Source of the DNA: an uncultured Latescibacterota bacterium
Lineage (GTDB): Bacteria > Latescibacterota > UBA2968
Direction: 5' to 3'
DNA: 64,000 bases
Assembly (NCBI GenBank): GCA_958295785.1
Contig: OY282377.1
Location: 5,520,896-5,584,895, forward strand
Shown: one piece after another, positions 31,990 through 40,491 of the stretch
Position numbering within the stretch: the first letter of the stretch is position 1
How the letters are laid out: each line of letters starts with the position of its first letter
Notes under the pieces: model-generated
Told to the model about the DNA's origin: nothing
The model's database searches: none
What the model saw: only the letters and a program-made list of their open reading frames with translations
Translations under genes and position numbers: made by a program

Positions 31990-34629
31990 TTATTTCACAA
32001 ACGCGGACGTGCGAATTTTATACCGCACAGGCCCATCAACAGATCGGAGTGGAAAAAAGCAATGCGCGATGCCCGTTTCTGTCATGCGAAAACCGGGGTC
32101 GTCTGCGAGCGCGATCATCTCGCCATCTCTGCGTTGAACGCGCAACCCGCGCGTTGTGCCATCGCCAAAGGTGACAATGGCAGTGGCCCCTTCTATATCG
32201 CCAACTTCGGGCACGGGATTTACAATCAACGCATGGTACGGATCGCCGTCCTGTTTTCGCAAGACATCTGTGACCTGCCCCTCATACGTGCCATCGCCCG
32301 TCAATTGATCCGTTTGCCATTGCAGCGTTTTCCCACCCCACAAGCCCATCATTTGAACCTCGCCATTCCGTTCTCGCACAAACCCCACCTCGCCTTGCAA
32401 GATGAGATCTCCTGCGCGAAATGGTTCCACACCGGGGCGCAGAACAATGTGATCTGTGACGCCTCGGTGGCGAATTTTTAGATAGATGCCCCGCGTACCG
32501 ATATTTTTTGCATTGACAGAGTCGATAAACGCCCGCGCTTGAAAGGGTTCGTGAACCGCCAAGAATTGACTCGCCGATCCCCCGGTATGCCGAACCATCG
32601 CCATGGGCATGCGAAAGTGATCGAGCATCAATTCGTCTTCATCTGTGCGGCGCACCGAGGGCGCGTCTCCCACAAAGAGGTCTCTGTGCTTCAGGCCCAT
32701 GAGATGAGTCCGCACGGCAATCCCGTCGTTTTCCCGGAATGTGACACGCGCATTGTCTGCGCTGTGGTTGTGCAACACATTTTGAAAAAATGCGTAATTG
32801 ATATTTCGGCCCTCGGCGTCGCCATTGTCGCGCTCGTGTTCTGGCAATCGCACCTCGACGCCCGGCAACAGGTTTTCGCCGTATCGCTGCAACGGTATGT
32901 TGACATCGGCTCGCATGTCGCCATCTGCGCTGCCGTGCATCACCCAATCGCGCTGAGTGCCGCCCCGAACGCGGAAGAGATCGACCACATAGTGATCTCC
33001 TTTTCCCGCGTTGACGAGCATCACCCATCGCCGATATTCTTCGGCGCGTTTGGGATACGCGCCTTCGCCGCGCGCTTCTAGCCATTGCACATCGCCATGA
33101 GCAGATTCATACGCGATCAGAGACCCGTCTGTCAGCCCCTGTCTGTTGTTGAGTTGCTGTTCTCGTTCGTCGATCAGCACGGTATTGTGACACAATGTGC
33201 TGACCGTCCACTTCCGATAGCGGGTGTGGGTATAGCCCACATCGGAGAGCAGTTCGCGCCCTTTGGCGAAAAGTATGAGGTTCAAATTGTCGGCATGGGC
33301 GTGCCCATAAGCCCCGGAAAAGTGCAGATGCACCTGCACTTGATCGTCGCCTTTTCCGCGCCCCAACCACGCATGCCCAACCCCGGACAACAGGGTTGAG
33401 CGCGATTGTGCAAGCGGTTTGATATTGGGATCGACGCGCTTGCTGTCCAACCGCGCCCATGCATCGTGCATGGGAATCCACCGCCCATCTGGATAGCGGC
33501 AAATATCCAAAAGCCGATTGGCCTTTTTTGCGATGGCGATGTCGCGCTCCAAATTTAGATCGTCGTATCGCCCGCCCTCGGCAGACGCATAGCCCGGTGG
33601 ATCGGAATACCCCTTCAGCGCGTGGAACACCTCTTGCATCCCGGCCATCGTCATGCGGTGATAGCCCAAACTGCCCTCGTGCCAAAATCCATCCGCGTAA
33701 AATTGACGCTCAAACAGGCCGAGGCTGCGCCGAATGGCTTCGCGTACCAGAACGGGATCGTTGAGCACGCGCCCGATAACCGCGTACCCCGCGTAAATCC
33801 GGGGGCTCGCATTGGTATAGAGAACCTCGTGAAAACCGTCTTGCCGAATGGCCCCGCGAAAAAGGTCATGCTCAACGCGCTGTTTGACGTCAATGCCGAG
33901 GGCATCGGACAATCGCGCCAGTTCGCCGCTGTTGTAAATCGCGTCGTAGGCCATTGCCAGATCGGTCGGCATTTCATCGTGCCGCCACCGCCCCCACTTT
34001 CCGCCAAAATTGGGATAGGGCGGTTTAAGTACAAAGCCCTTTTGCTCGTGCGGGCGATCATAGCTCACCAAAAAACCGGGATAGTATCGGGCAAACGCAT
34101 CGAGAATTAACGCCGCACGCCGCGCATGCGCCCTGTCGCCTGTCGCCTGGTACAATTGCCCCAAACTTTCCGCTATCGCCGCAAAATATCCCCGCGCTTC
34201 CCGCCACGCCTTGGCGCGAAAATGATACCGATATCCCGTCTCATCTTCCCAAAACGGATAGGTCGCGGTCTCGCCGACTGGGTTGACGACCGCCAGCACC
34301 TGATCATCGGGATACTGCTCGTTGGGAAACACCATTTCGCAATAGCGACACTGCACGCGATGCGGGTCTCGAATGGTCCATCGCAACTGCCCCTCTTGGG
34401 CACCCGCGTCGCAATGGGGACAGCCCACAAAGCGGAACCCCGTCTTGTCGGGGATCAATGCGACCATCTCCGCTTCGGACAGTGCCATCACCGGGCGCAC
34501 GCGCCGTTTCAAACGCGCGATTTCCCGATCCGTTAAATGCATGCGATATATCGGATGCTCTTCTGCCTGCATAGCGAATACTCCCGAGAAAATTTGAGCT
34601 GTGACGAAAAAAAATATGCGTATTGACAT
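31990..34629 (-). CDS. Secreted heparinase II/III family protein
   Basis: An 879-residue protein. It has a signal peptide (about 1-22), an unusual zinc-ribbon-like pair FVGCPHCDAG and QCRYCEMVF (about 65-100), and an (alpha/alpha) toroid domain (about 110-400) with YTNASPRIYAG and FWHEGSLGYHRM. A beta-sandwich follows with HAHADNLNLILFAKGRE, SDVGYTHTRYR and CHNTVLIDE. The Asn/His/Tyr pattern fits polysaccharide lyases of the heparinase II/III group, which cleave uronic-acid glycans by beta-elimination. It is encoded alone and divergently from the nucleotidyltransferase pair, with only about 60 bases between. Substrate unknown. Confidence 0.85.
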   Translation of the reverse strand: MSIRIFFFVTAQIFSGVFAMQAEEHPIYRMHLTDREIARLKRRVRPVMALSEAEMVALIPDKTGFRFVGCPHCDAGAQEGQLRWTIRDPHRVQCRYCEMVFPNEQYPDDQVLAVVNPVGETATYPFWEDETGYRYHFRAKAWREARGYFAAIAESLGQLYQATGDRAHARRAALILDAFARYYPGFLVSYDRPHEQKGFVLKPPYPNFGGKWGRWRHDEMPTDLAMAYDAIYNSGELARLSDALGIDVKQRVEHDLFRGAIRQDGFHEVLYTNASPRIYAGYAVIGRVLNDPVLVREAIRRSLGLFERQFYADGFWHEGSLGYHRMTMAGMQEVFHALKGYSDPPGYASAEGGRYDDLNLERDIAIAKKANRLLDICRYPDGRWIPMHDAWARLDSKRVDPNIKPLAQSRSTLLSGVGHAWLGRGKGDDQVQVHLHFSGAYGHAHADNLNLILFAKGRELLSDVGYTHTRYRKWTVSTLCHNTVLIDEREQQLNNRQGLTDGSLIAYESAHGDVQWLEARGEGAYPKRAEEYRRWVMLVNAGKGDHYVVDLFRVRGGTQRDWVMHGSADGDMRADVNIPLQRYGENLLPGVEVRLPEHERDNGDAEGRNINYAFFQNVLHNHSADNARVTFRENDGIAVRTHLMGLKHRDLFVGDAPSVRRTDEDELMLDHFRMPMAMVRHTGGSASQFLAVHEPFQARAFIDSVNAKNIGTRGIYLKIRHRGVTDHIVLRPGVEPFRAGDLILQGEVGFVRERNGEVQMMGLWGGKTLQWQTDQLTGDGTYEGQVTDVLRKQDGDPYHALIVNPVPEVGDIEGATAIVTFGDGTTRGLRVQRRDGEMIALADDPGFRMTETGIAHCFFPLRSVDGPVRYKIRTSAFVK

Positions 34630-34691
34630 GATATATACAGTTCTCTACCTTGTTCTCCATTGCAAATCCAAACGCAATCTCGGAGAAAGCG

Positions 34692-34874
34692 ATGATACAA
34701 AAAAACGTTCACAAGCGAAACACGACAACGCATGATCAGGCGAAAGAAGATCTGGCTTACTGGCTGAGTCGGCCAGCGGAAGAGCGGGTTTTGGCCGTGG
34801 ATCATCTCAGGCGACAACGACATGGAAGCACAGCGAGACTTCAAAGGGTTGCTCGCGTTGTTCAACGCGCATAA
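34692..34874 (+). CDS. Small partner protein of a nucleotidyltransferase pair
   Basis: A 60-residue protein reading QAKEDLAYWLSRPAEERVLAV then LRRQRHG and ARLQRVARVVQR. This short sequence type is commonly found just upstream of MNT/DUF6036 nucleotidyltransferases and may act as the antitoxin or partner; this is from remembered context. ATG 34692 follows GGAGAAAG. Its last 53 bases overlap the next gene in another frame. Confidence 0.65.
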   Translation: MIQKNVHKRNTTTHDQAKEDLAYWLSRPAEERVLAVDHLRRQRHGSTARLQRVARVVQRA

Positions 34875-35271
34875 TGTCGAATACGCAATCGTGGGTGCTT
34901 ACGCACTGTCGCATTACGGTGTGCCGCGATACACTGGGGATTTAGACATTTTGATTCTGTCAGACGCTGAAAATGCGCGCCGAATTTTAGACGCTCTGTC
35001 TGAATTTGGATTCGGAAATCTCGGTCTGACCGCGATGGACTTTACTGCGCTCAATCGAGTCATTCAACTCGGATATCCGCCCGTGCGCGTCGATCTGCTC
35101 ACGTCAATCACGGGCGTTTCATGGCAAGAGGTTGCAGACAACCGGGAAACGGGAATCTATGGCGGCGTCCCGGTTTTTTATATTGGGCGCGCTCAACTGG
35201 TAAAAAACAAACGCCTGACCGCGCGCCAAAAAGATCTGGCCGACTTGGAGGCGCTCGGGGAAAGCGCGTAA
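34822..35271 (+). CDS. Nucleotidyltransferase-fold protein (DUF6036/AbiEii-like)
   Basis: A 149-residue protein. It has the motif AIVGAYALSHYGVPRYTGDLDIL (Gly-rich turn plus DLD metal-binding pair), RRILDALSEFGFG and VRVDLLTSITGVSW. The C-terminal segment is LVKNKRLTARQKDLADLEAL. This is the minimal nucleotidyltransferase fold used by several type IV-like toxin systems. The gene overlaps its small partner by 53 bases. Unlike the other toxin genes in the window, it looks intact. A terminator follows at 35295. A toxin role is inferred from family and pairing. Confidence 0.8.
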   Translation: MEAQRDFKGLLALFNAHNVEYAIVGAYALSHYGVPRYTGDLDILILSDAENARRILDALSEFGFGNLGLTAMDFTALNRVIQLGYPPVRVDLLTSITGVSWQEVADNRETGIYGGVPVFYIGRAQLVKNKRLTARQKDLADLEALGESA

Positions 35272-35294
35272 AAATTCCCGGTTATTTGAGAAAG

Positions 35295-35323
35295 CCTCGC
35301 AGAATGATCTGCGGGGATTTTTT
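35295..35323 (+). terminator. Intrinsic terminator after the nucleotidyltransferase pair
   Basis: CCTCGCAGA and TCTGCGGGG form a stem around ATGA, followed by ATTTTTT. It overlaps the last bases of the converging MFS gene. Confidence 0.85.
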
Positions 35324-36608
35324 ATCTGCGTTCTCCGCCCAAGCGGGCGCGAAACCTTGGCAAAAGAGCCGCGACCAGGGCCGTTGCGACCATGGCGACA
35401 CTCGTGTGCAAGCCGAGGGCGATGGGCGCGCCATAGACCTCGGTGAGTTTGCCAATTTGCAAACGGCCGAGCGGGCCCGTGCCAATGGCGAGGACGAGGC
35501 TGCCCATGGCGCGGTCTCGCATGTCATCGCGGGCAGCGGTCAGGATGATGGCACTTTGCATCACGCTGAAAAAGGCCTGGCCCAAACCGGAGAGCACGAG
35601 GAGAAAAATGGCGAGCGGATAGGCCAGGGCAAACGGCGTTCCGAACAGGGTCAGCGCGCCCATCCACGAGGTGCCAAAGGCAAAGGCGAACAGCGCGAGG
35701 GACTGGAAGACAGACCCGATAGAAAAGATCCACCCGCGACTGAGGCGCGCGCGCAATACGTTGATGGCGTAAAGCCCAAAAAACGCCCCGATGCCATTGC
35801 ACGCGCCCAGCACGCCGTATTCATAAGGGCCTTTGCCGAGAATGTCGTGCGCGAAAACCGGCAGGATGGTCTGGTAGGGGAAGGCCAAAAAATTCATGAT
35901 CGCCGTGATGAGCAACGCGCCCATAATGGGCTGGCTGGTACGCATGTACTTTAGGCCCTCGCGCATCAGGTTCCACTGCGAGGTATTGAGAAGCGCGGGG
36001 CGATGGGGCGAATGGACGCGCAACATGCACAGAAAGGAGATGAACGAGACGCCAAAAATTGCAAAATAACAGGCTGTCGCCCCCAACTGGGCATAGAGGT
36101 ATCCGCAGGAAAACGGGCCGATCACGCGGGCGATGTTTTGCGTGAAGCTTTCGATCATCATCGCTTCAACGGTGCGTTGCTTGCCGACCAAGTCCGGGAT
36201 GAGCGCGCGGCGAGCCGTCCAACTCAGGGACCACGACATCCCAAACAATCCCGCGCCTATCGCGAGGTGCCAAAATGCCAAGCGATTGTACCACAGCAGA
36301 ATGCCAAGGGTTGCAGTGACCAGTACACCGATCCATTGCGAGAGAATCACGACGCGCACGCGACCGAGGCGATTGGCCAATGGCCCGGCGATGAATCCGG
36401 TGAGCAAAAGGGGGATGGATCGGTAAAATCCGATGAGTGCCACGTCAAACGCAGAGTGGGTCATCTCGAAAACGAGCCACCCGGTGACGATCATTTCCAT
36501 CCACATGGCCTGCCACCACAGCGCGTTGCTCATCAGCAGATTGCGAAAGCTGCGGTTGCCCAAAGGCGCGAGGGTTCTGACCAATTTTACGCTCTCAGGA
36601 AGTGCCAA
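35322..36608 (-). CDS. MFS transporter (EntS-like exporter group)
   Basis: A 428-residue membrane protein with about twelve hydrophobic helices. It reads NRSFRNLLMSNALWWQAMWM at the start, as in the MFS_3/enterobactin-exporter type, with GPLANRLGRVRVVILSQ as the loop 2-3 motif and RALIPDLVGKQRTVEAM after helix 5. The only nearby starts are TTG codons (36608, or 36582 before VRTLAPLGN), and no strong ribosome-binding site is seen, so the start is uncertain. Substrate unknown. It converges on the nucleotidyltransferase gene. Confidence 0.85.
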   Translation of the reverse strand: MALPESVKLVRTLAPLGNRSFRNLLMSNALWWQAMWMEMIVTGWLVFEMTHSAFDVALIGFYRSIPLLLTGFIAGPLANRLGRVRVVILSQWIGVLVTATLGILLWYNRLAFWHLAIGAGLFGMSWSLSWTARRALIPDLVGKQRTVEAMMIESFTQNIARVIGPFSCGYLYAQLGATACYFAIFGVSFISFLCMLRVHSPHRPALLNTSQWNLMREGLKYMRTSQPIMGALLITAIMNFLAFPYQTILPVFAHDILGKGPYEYGVLGACNGIGAFFGLYAINVLRARLSRGWIFSIGSVFQSLALFAFAFGTSWMGALTLFGTPFALAYPLAIFLLVLSGLGQAFFSVMQSAIILTAARDDMRDRAMGSLVLAIGTGPLGRLQIGKLTEVYGAPIALGLHTSVAMVATALVAALLPRFRARLGGERR

Positions 36609-36747
36609 CTATCCGATACCATCGCATTGCGCGAAGTGACAGTTGGAAACCATCTTGTTGACGCGACCATGCAACCGATGACGCTGGCCGTTTTGCGAGT
36701 CTCCACATCCGGATACGCCGTCCCGTTCGCCAGGGCATGGACTGACT

Positions 36748-37320
36748 TTAGCGGCCAATTTCAGAATTGCGCGTCACTGTACGCGCCATCGCCATGAGCA
36801 CCTCGCCGTTTAGGCGCGCGCGATAATTGGGGTTGATATACTGAAATTGGATCGTTCGATCCGGTGCGATCACAAAAACAGAGGGCACGGGCAAAGGGCG
36901 CTTGCCGTTGTGCAAAAACGCAATGCCAAACGCCTTTGCCGCGTCAAAAGCCACATCCGATAGCTGCGTAAAGGCGAGGCCCAGGTGGTCGCGCACCTCG
37001 GCCAATTTTTCGGGTGGATCGGGCGCGATAGCGATGATTTCAAAACCCAAACTGTCCAGTTGTGCGTTCAGCCCTTGCAGTTGTCCCAACTGCCGGCGGC
37101 AATGCGGTCACCAGTGCCCGCGATAAAAAATCAAAACCGTGGGTTTTTTGTGCGTGCCCAGGTCAAAAGCGCGACCGTTCGCATCTGTGAGCGTCAGCGC
37201 GGGGACGCTATCGCCAACCATTAGGGGGCGCACCTGATGGGGCGCGTCGGGCAGTTGTGCATCAACCCGTCCAAAAGTGCCGAACACCACGAGCAATGCG
37301 ATCCAAGTGATTTTATTCAT
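36748..37320 (-). CDS. Peroxiredoxin-like selenoprotein (in-frame TGA read as Sec)
   Basis: One continuous frame of 191 codons with an in-frame TGA at codon 71 (37108-37110). It starts at ATG 37320 behind AAAAGGAG. A signal peptide (about 1-21) points to the periplasm. The redoxin domain follows: VPALTLTDANGRAFDLG, then VLIFYRGHW-U-PHCRRQLGQLQ. Relatives have a Cys at the TGA position (RGGWCPYC), so the TGA fits the peroxidatic residue, with Cys74 as partner in a UxxC motif. The downstream part (FEIIAIAPDPPEKL, AFGIAFL, VPSVFVIAPDRTIQFQYINP) is complete. A bacterial-type SECIS hairpin follows the TGA. Naive gene calling would split it in two. Selenocysteine genes are not in the window. Confidence 0.85.
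37077..37110 (-). promoter_or_regulatory. Candidate bacterial SECIS element downstream of the Sec TGA
   Basis: Fourteen bases after TGA, GCAGTTG and CAACTGC form a perfect 7-bp stem with loop GGA (37077-37093 on the plus strand). The loop begins 21 bases after the TGA and starts with G. This agrees with the general bacterial SECIS pattern of a short stem with a small G-containing apical loop about 16-37 bases after the UGA. Confidence 0.75.
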
Positions 37321-37377
37321 CGAGTCTCCTTTTTTGGGATGGACGCGCACGCCTCACTTAGGGGCAACGTGCGGCGA

Positions 37378-39042
37378 CTAACGCCGATAGATGATTGCAT
37401 CTCGCGTCTCCGCAAGGCGTAGAGGAAGTTGATGGGATTCCAATTCTCCTAGGGAGAGTATCTGTTTGATCTTACCCGGTTGCGCCCAGTTGCATTTTCC
37501 ATCTCCGTTGAGTTGTCTCAACAACGCGGGAATGCTCGGATGTTGGAGGGCAACGCGAATCCGCTTTGCATCGGCCTCGTTCCAACACGGGACGAAAGCG
37601 TGCATGGCTTGATTGGCTTGCCACACTTGCCCGGCCGCGCTGTTCAAGATGACGGGGTGGAAGTGGCTTTTGCCATAAGCTTCCCAAATAACCTTATAGG
37701 GCGCGAAAGAGTAGGGGCCAACGCCGAGCAGGGACCACCAGACGCCTTTGCCAATGGCAGAACGGATCAGGGTGCCTTTGCGATTTTCGAGTTTGTCTTT
37801 GGCTGCGGTGAGATGGTGTCTGAGTGCGGGGTGTTGCGCGATGTTTGCCCACGCAAGCGGTCTGCCCGTATTTCTATTGTACGGGATCAGAATCCATTTG
37901 TGCGGGGCAATGTCTTGCGCCCGCCATATCTCTTTTGTCGCGAGCGGAAAGAGAAATTCATCGGGCAGGTGGGTTGGCTTGTCCCCGAAAATGAAGACCG
38001 CATTCGCGCCACACGTATTCACGCCTTGCCGCGGTTTCTGGTGGGGCGACAGGGCGACTTCGATGGGGCTGCCCGCAGTGTCTCCGTTTTGCAGAACGCG
38101 CCACTGATCGCTGGGCATCTTGAGCGGAAGCGCGCGGTGCTCGATCCAGTTGCCATCGCGCTTTCTGAAATACCGAACGGGAAATTTTTGCGGCGCATCC
38201 ATCTGAAACTTGGCGCAACAATAAGAGGTGCCTATCTTTTTGAAGACTTCAGTCGCGGTAAATTCACAGACTTCATTGACTGCGAATTTTCTTTGGTTGG
38301 CCGTGTAGTCTCTGAATCCCCTGTGGGCATCGCCGCCCGAGAAGAGGGAGAGCGGCAGGTAGAAACATCCGATCCCTCCCTTGCACAGCAATTTGCCGAG
38401 AACGACTTTCAACGCCAAGGCCGCGATGTCGGTGCGCGAGGCGCCGAGGAGAACCCGTTTTTTATCGGGCACCAAGCCTTCTGCGAGAAAATAAGGCTTG
38501 AGTTTTTCTTTGTACGAATCGGGCAAATCGGCGAAATTCGCCCAAGGAGGATTGCCGCACAGGATGTCGTACTCAACATTGGGGGGAGAGGTGATCACAT
38601 CTAACGCGAGAAGTTGAGTTGCGGGGAAGTCGATCCCAAAGTCCCGCCGCGCCTTGTACCTGAAAGCTCGGAGGTGTGACGAGCGCACTTCGATCAAAGT
38701 CAGGCGCGAGAGAAGATCGGATGACACCCGAACGCCTCTTGATCGGGCGAGACGGAATAGCGCGAGCGCGAAAGCACCCTGTCCAGCGGTTGGGTCACAA
38801 ACAGAGGCCCCATCGATCCACGCATCGAAAATGCCCCACCGGTTGATGAGCCATTCCGCCCACCGAAGCGGGGTAAAAACTTGCCCGACCTCAACGGCGT
38901 GCGAATGTGAAATATTTGTACCCATTTTTATTTTCGCACCAAAGGCGCGGGAATCTTCGCGTTCGGATATGCCAGAACGCAATTCCTCAAAAATGTCAGA
39001 TAGCTTTTCTTCAATTTGGTCAGATACTGTTTTCAGATCCAT
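37378..39042 (-). CDS. N6-adenine DNA methyltransferase, no restriction partner seen
   Basis: A 554-residue protein. AdoMet-binding motif I is VCDPTAGQGAFALALFRL (about residue 80), preceded by GQVFTPLRWAEWLINRW. The catalytic motif IV is CGNPPWANF (about 162). The C-terminal half (about 290-554) is probably the target-recognition domain (WRAQDIAPHKWILIPYN, GVGPYSFAPYKVIWEAYG). The start at 39042 follows AAAGGAG. The layout resembles the methylase half of type IIG or type I-like systems. No nuclease domain is apparent, and neighbours are a peroxiredoxin and a glycosyltransferase. It may be a solitary regulatory or defence-remnant methylase. Confidence 0.82.
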   Translation of the reverse strand: MDLKTVSDQIEEKLSDIFEELRSGISEREDSRAFGAKIKMGTNISHSHAVEVGQVFTPLRWAEWLINRWGIFDAWIDGASVCDPTAGQGAFALALFRLARSRGVRVSSDLLSRLTLIEVRSSHLRAFRYKARRDFGIDFPATQLLALDVITSPPNVEYDILCGNPPWANFADLPDSYKEKLKPYFLAEGLVPDKKRVLLGASRTDIAALALKVVLGKLLCKGGIGCFYLPLSLFSGGDAHRGFRDYTANQRKFAVNEVCEFTATEVFKKIGTSYCCAKFQMDAPQKFPVRYFRKRDGNWIEHRALPLKMPSDQWRVLQNGDTAGSPIEVALSPHQKPRQGVNTCGANAVFIFGDKPTHLPDEFLFPLATKEIWRAQDIAPHKWILIPYNRNTGRPLAWANIAQHPALRHHLTAAKDKLENRKGTLIRSAIGKGVWWSLLGVGPYSFAPYKVIWEAYGKSHFHPVILNSAAGQVWQANQAMHAFVPCWNEADAKRIRVALQHPSIPALLRQLNGDGKCNWAQPGKIKQILSLGELESHQLPLRLAETRDAIIYRR

Positions 39043-39404
39043 TTCTACTCCTTTTATCATATTCGCAATTCAATCCGATTATACCCGCATAGCAAATGGG
39101 TGTCAACCGATTTGTAACACTTTCTACTTTGCTGTTAATCTCGCTATGGTGCAGAATTTTTGCACTTTGCACATGCCTTCAAAAGCCATACTTTATTTTT
39201 TGGCGAGCACGGGGGCGTCGCCCCTACATGCTTTTTGTGACTTTGAACTGGCTGTCGCCAGTTGTACCCCGCTCGTGCTTTTTGTGGCGAACCCCTCTTT
39301 CGCCTTCTTTTTTGACTGTAGAGAATCAGCTATCAGCCCCCTCGACTTCACCCCTACGCGCTTGTTTTTTTCACTGCTGACTGCTGAGAGCCTATTTTTC
39401 ACTT
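39043..39404. other. AT-rich spacer with repeats
   Basis: A promoter region for the methyltransferase lies near 39050-39120 on the minus strand (AT-rich). A family A repeat stands at 39202-39229 (GGCGAGCACGGGGGCGTCGCC). A family E type hairpin, AACTGGCTGTCGCCAGTTGTACCCCG, is at 39244-39270. CTGCTGACTGCTGAGAG heptamers stand at 39375. No gene seen. Confidence 0.75.
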
Positions 39405-40490
39405 ATGATTTATTTCACCACAAGCCTTTGCGCGGTGTACATGTTGCTCATCGCCGCGTTTTTACTAGGCCTTTTTCGCAGATCGCGTGCGGTACATACG
39501 CAGCGTCTAACGGCCTCGGTTGTCGTGCCAGCGCGCGACGAGGCCGCCAATATCGATGCGTGTTTGCGGGCATTGGTCGCGCAGACCCATCCCGCAGAGC
39601 ACATGGAAATCATCGTTGTCAATGACCGCTCCACCGATGACACGGCTGATCGCGTTGGGCAATGGACGCGCCGCTTGCCCCATATTCGTTGCATCTCCGT
39701 CGCGCAGGAATATTGCGGTTGCCCCAAAAAAAATGCCCTGTGGCACGGCATTGCCCAATCGCGTGGGGAGATTGTGTTCACGACGGACGCGGATTGTCGG
39801 CCCGGCCCCCGGTGGATCGCTTCCACCCTCGCGCACTTCGCGCCCGGTGTGGGTATGGTCATCGGCCATGCCCCTTTGCTAAAAAACGAGAAGGCGCTAT
39901 CGGGCCTCCTGTCTTTGCAAGCCCTCATCGTGTCAACGCTCGCTGCCGGTAGCGCGGGCCTGGGGTTTCCGCTGACGTGTTCGGGCCGCAACATGGCCTA
40001 TCGCAGGGAAGCTTTTGATGCGGTCAATGGCTTTGCGGAGATCGGACACATCGTCGGGGGAGATGACGTGTTGCTCATGCGGCAAGTCGCGCAGAAAAGC
40101 GCGTGGAAAATTCGGTTCAACGCCAACGCCGATGCGTTTGTGCCTTCGGCGTCTCATGCGGACCATCTCATCTATCGGCAGGTGCGCTACCAATCCAAAA
40201 CCATCCACTACGGCATTCCCGTCTTGATTCTGGCCGTTGCGGTGTATATATTCCACGCCATCTTGTTGACGCTGCCCGTTCTGTATTGGGTCAATGCGGG
40301 ATTGTTTCAGGCCATCGGCGTTTGTCTCGCGCTGAAGATGATCGCCGATGCGGCCTTTTTGTTTTCCGGCGCTCGGCGCTTCAAAAGCCTCAACTTGCTC
40401 TGGTGGTTTCCCGTGCTCGAAATCCTGATCGCGCCCTATATTGTCATTGTGTGCGCGCTCGGCACATGCTCGCCGTTCAAATGGAAATAA
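39405..40490 (+). CDS. Family 2 glycosyltransferase, membrane-bound
   Basis: A 361-residue protein. It has an N-terminal membrane helix, a GT2 catalytic domain with ASVVVPARDEAANI, VVNDRSTDDTAD, VFTTDADCRPGPRW (the DxD-like metal site) and GGDDVLLM. Two or three C-terminal membrane helices follow (about 265-350). It lacks a clear QxxRW, having RQVRYQSKT instead. It is followed after one base by a radical SAM gene and then by a second GT2. This indicates an operon for building or modifying a membrane-associated glycan or glycolipid. The acceptor is unknown. Confidence 0.85.
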   Translation: MIYFTTSLCAVYMLLIAAFLLGLFRRSRAVHTQRLTASVVVPARDEAANIDACLRALVAQTHPAEHMEIIVVNDRSTDDTADRVGQWTRRLPHIRCISVAQEYCGCPKKNALWHGIAQSRGEIVFTTDADCRPGPRWIASTLAHFAPGVGMVIGHAPLLKNEKALSGLLSLQALIVSTLAAGSAGLGFPLTCSGRNMAYRREAFDAVNGFAEIGHIVGGDDVLLMRQVAQKSAWKIRFNANADAFVPSASHADHLIYRQVRYQSKTIHYGIPVLILAVAVYIFHAILLTLPVLYWVNAGLFQAIGVCLALKMIADAAFLFSGARRFKSLNLLWWFPVLEILIAPYIVIVCALGTCSPFKWK

Positions 40491-40491
40491 T

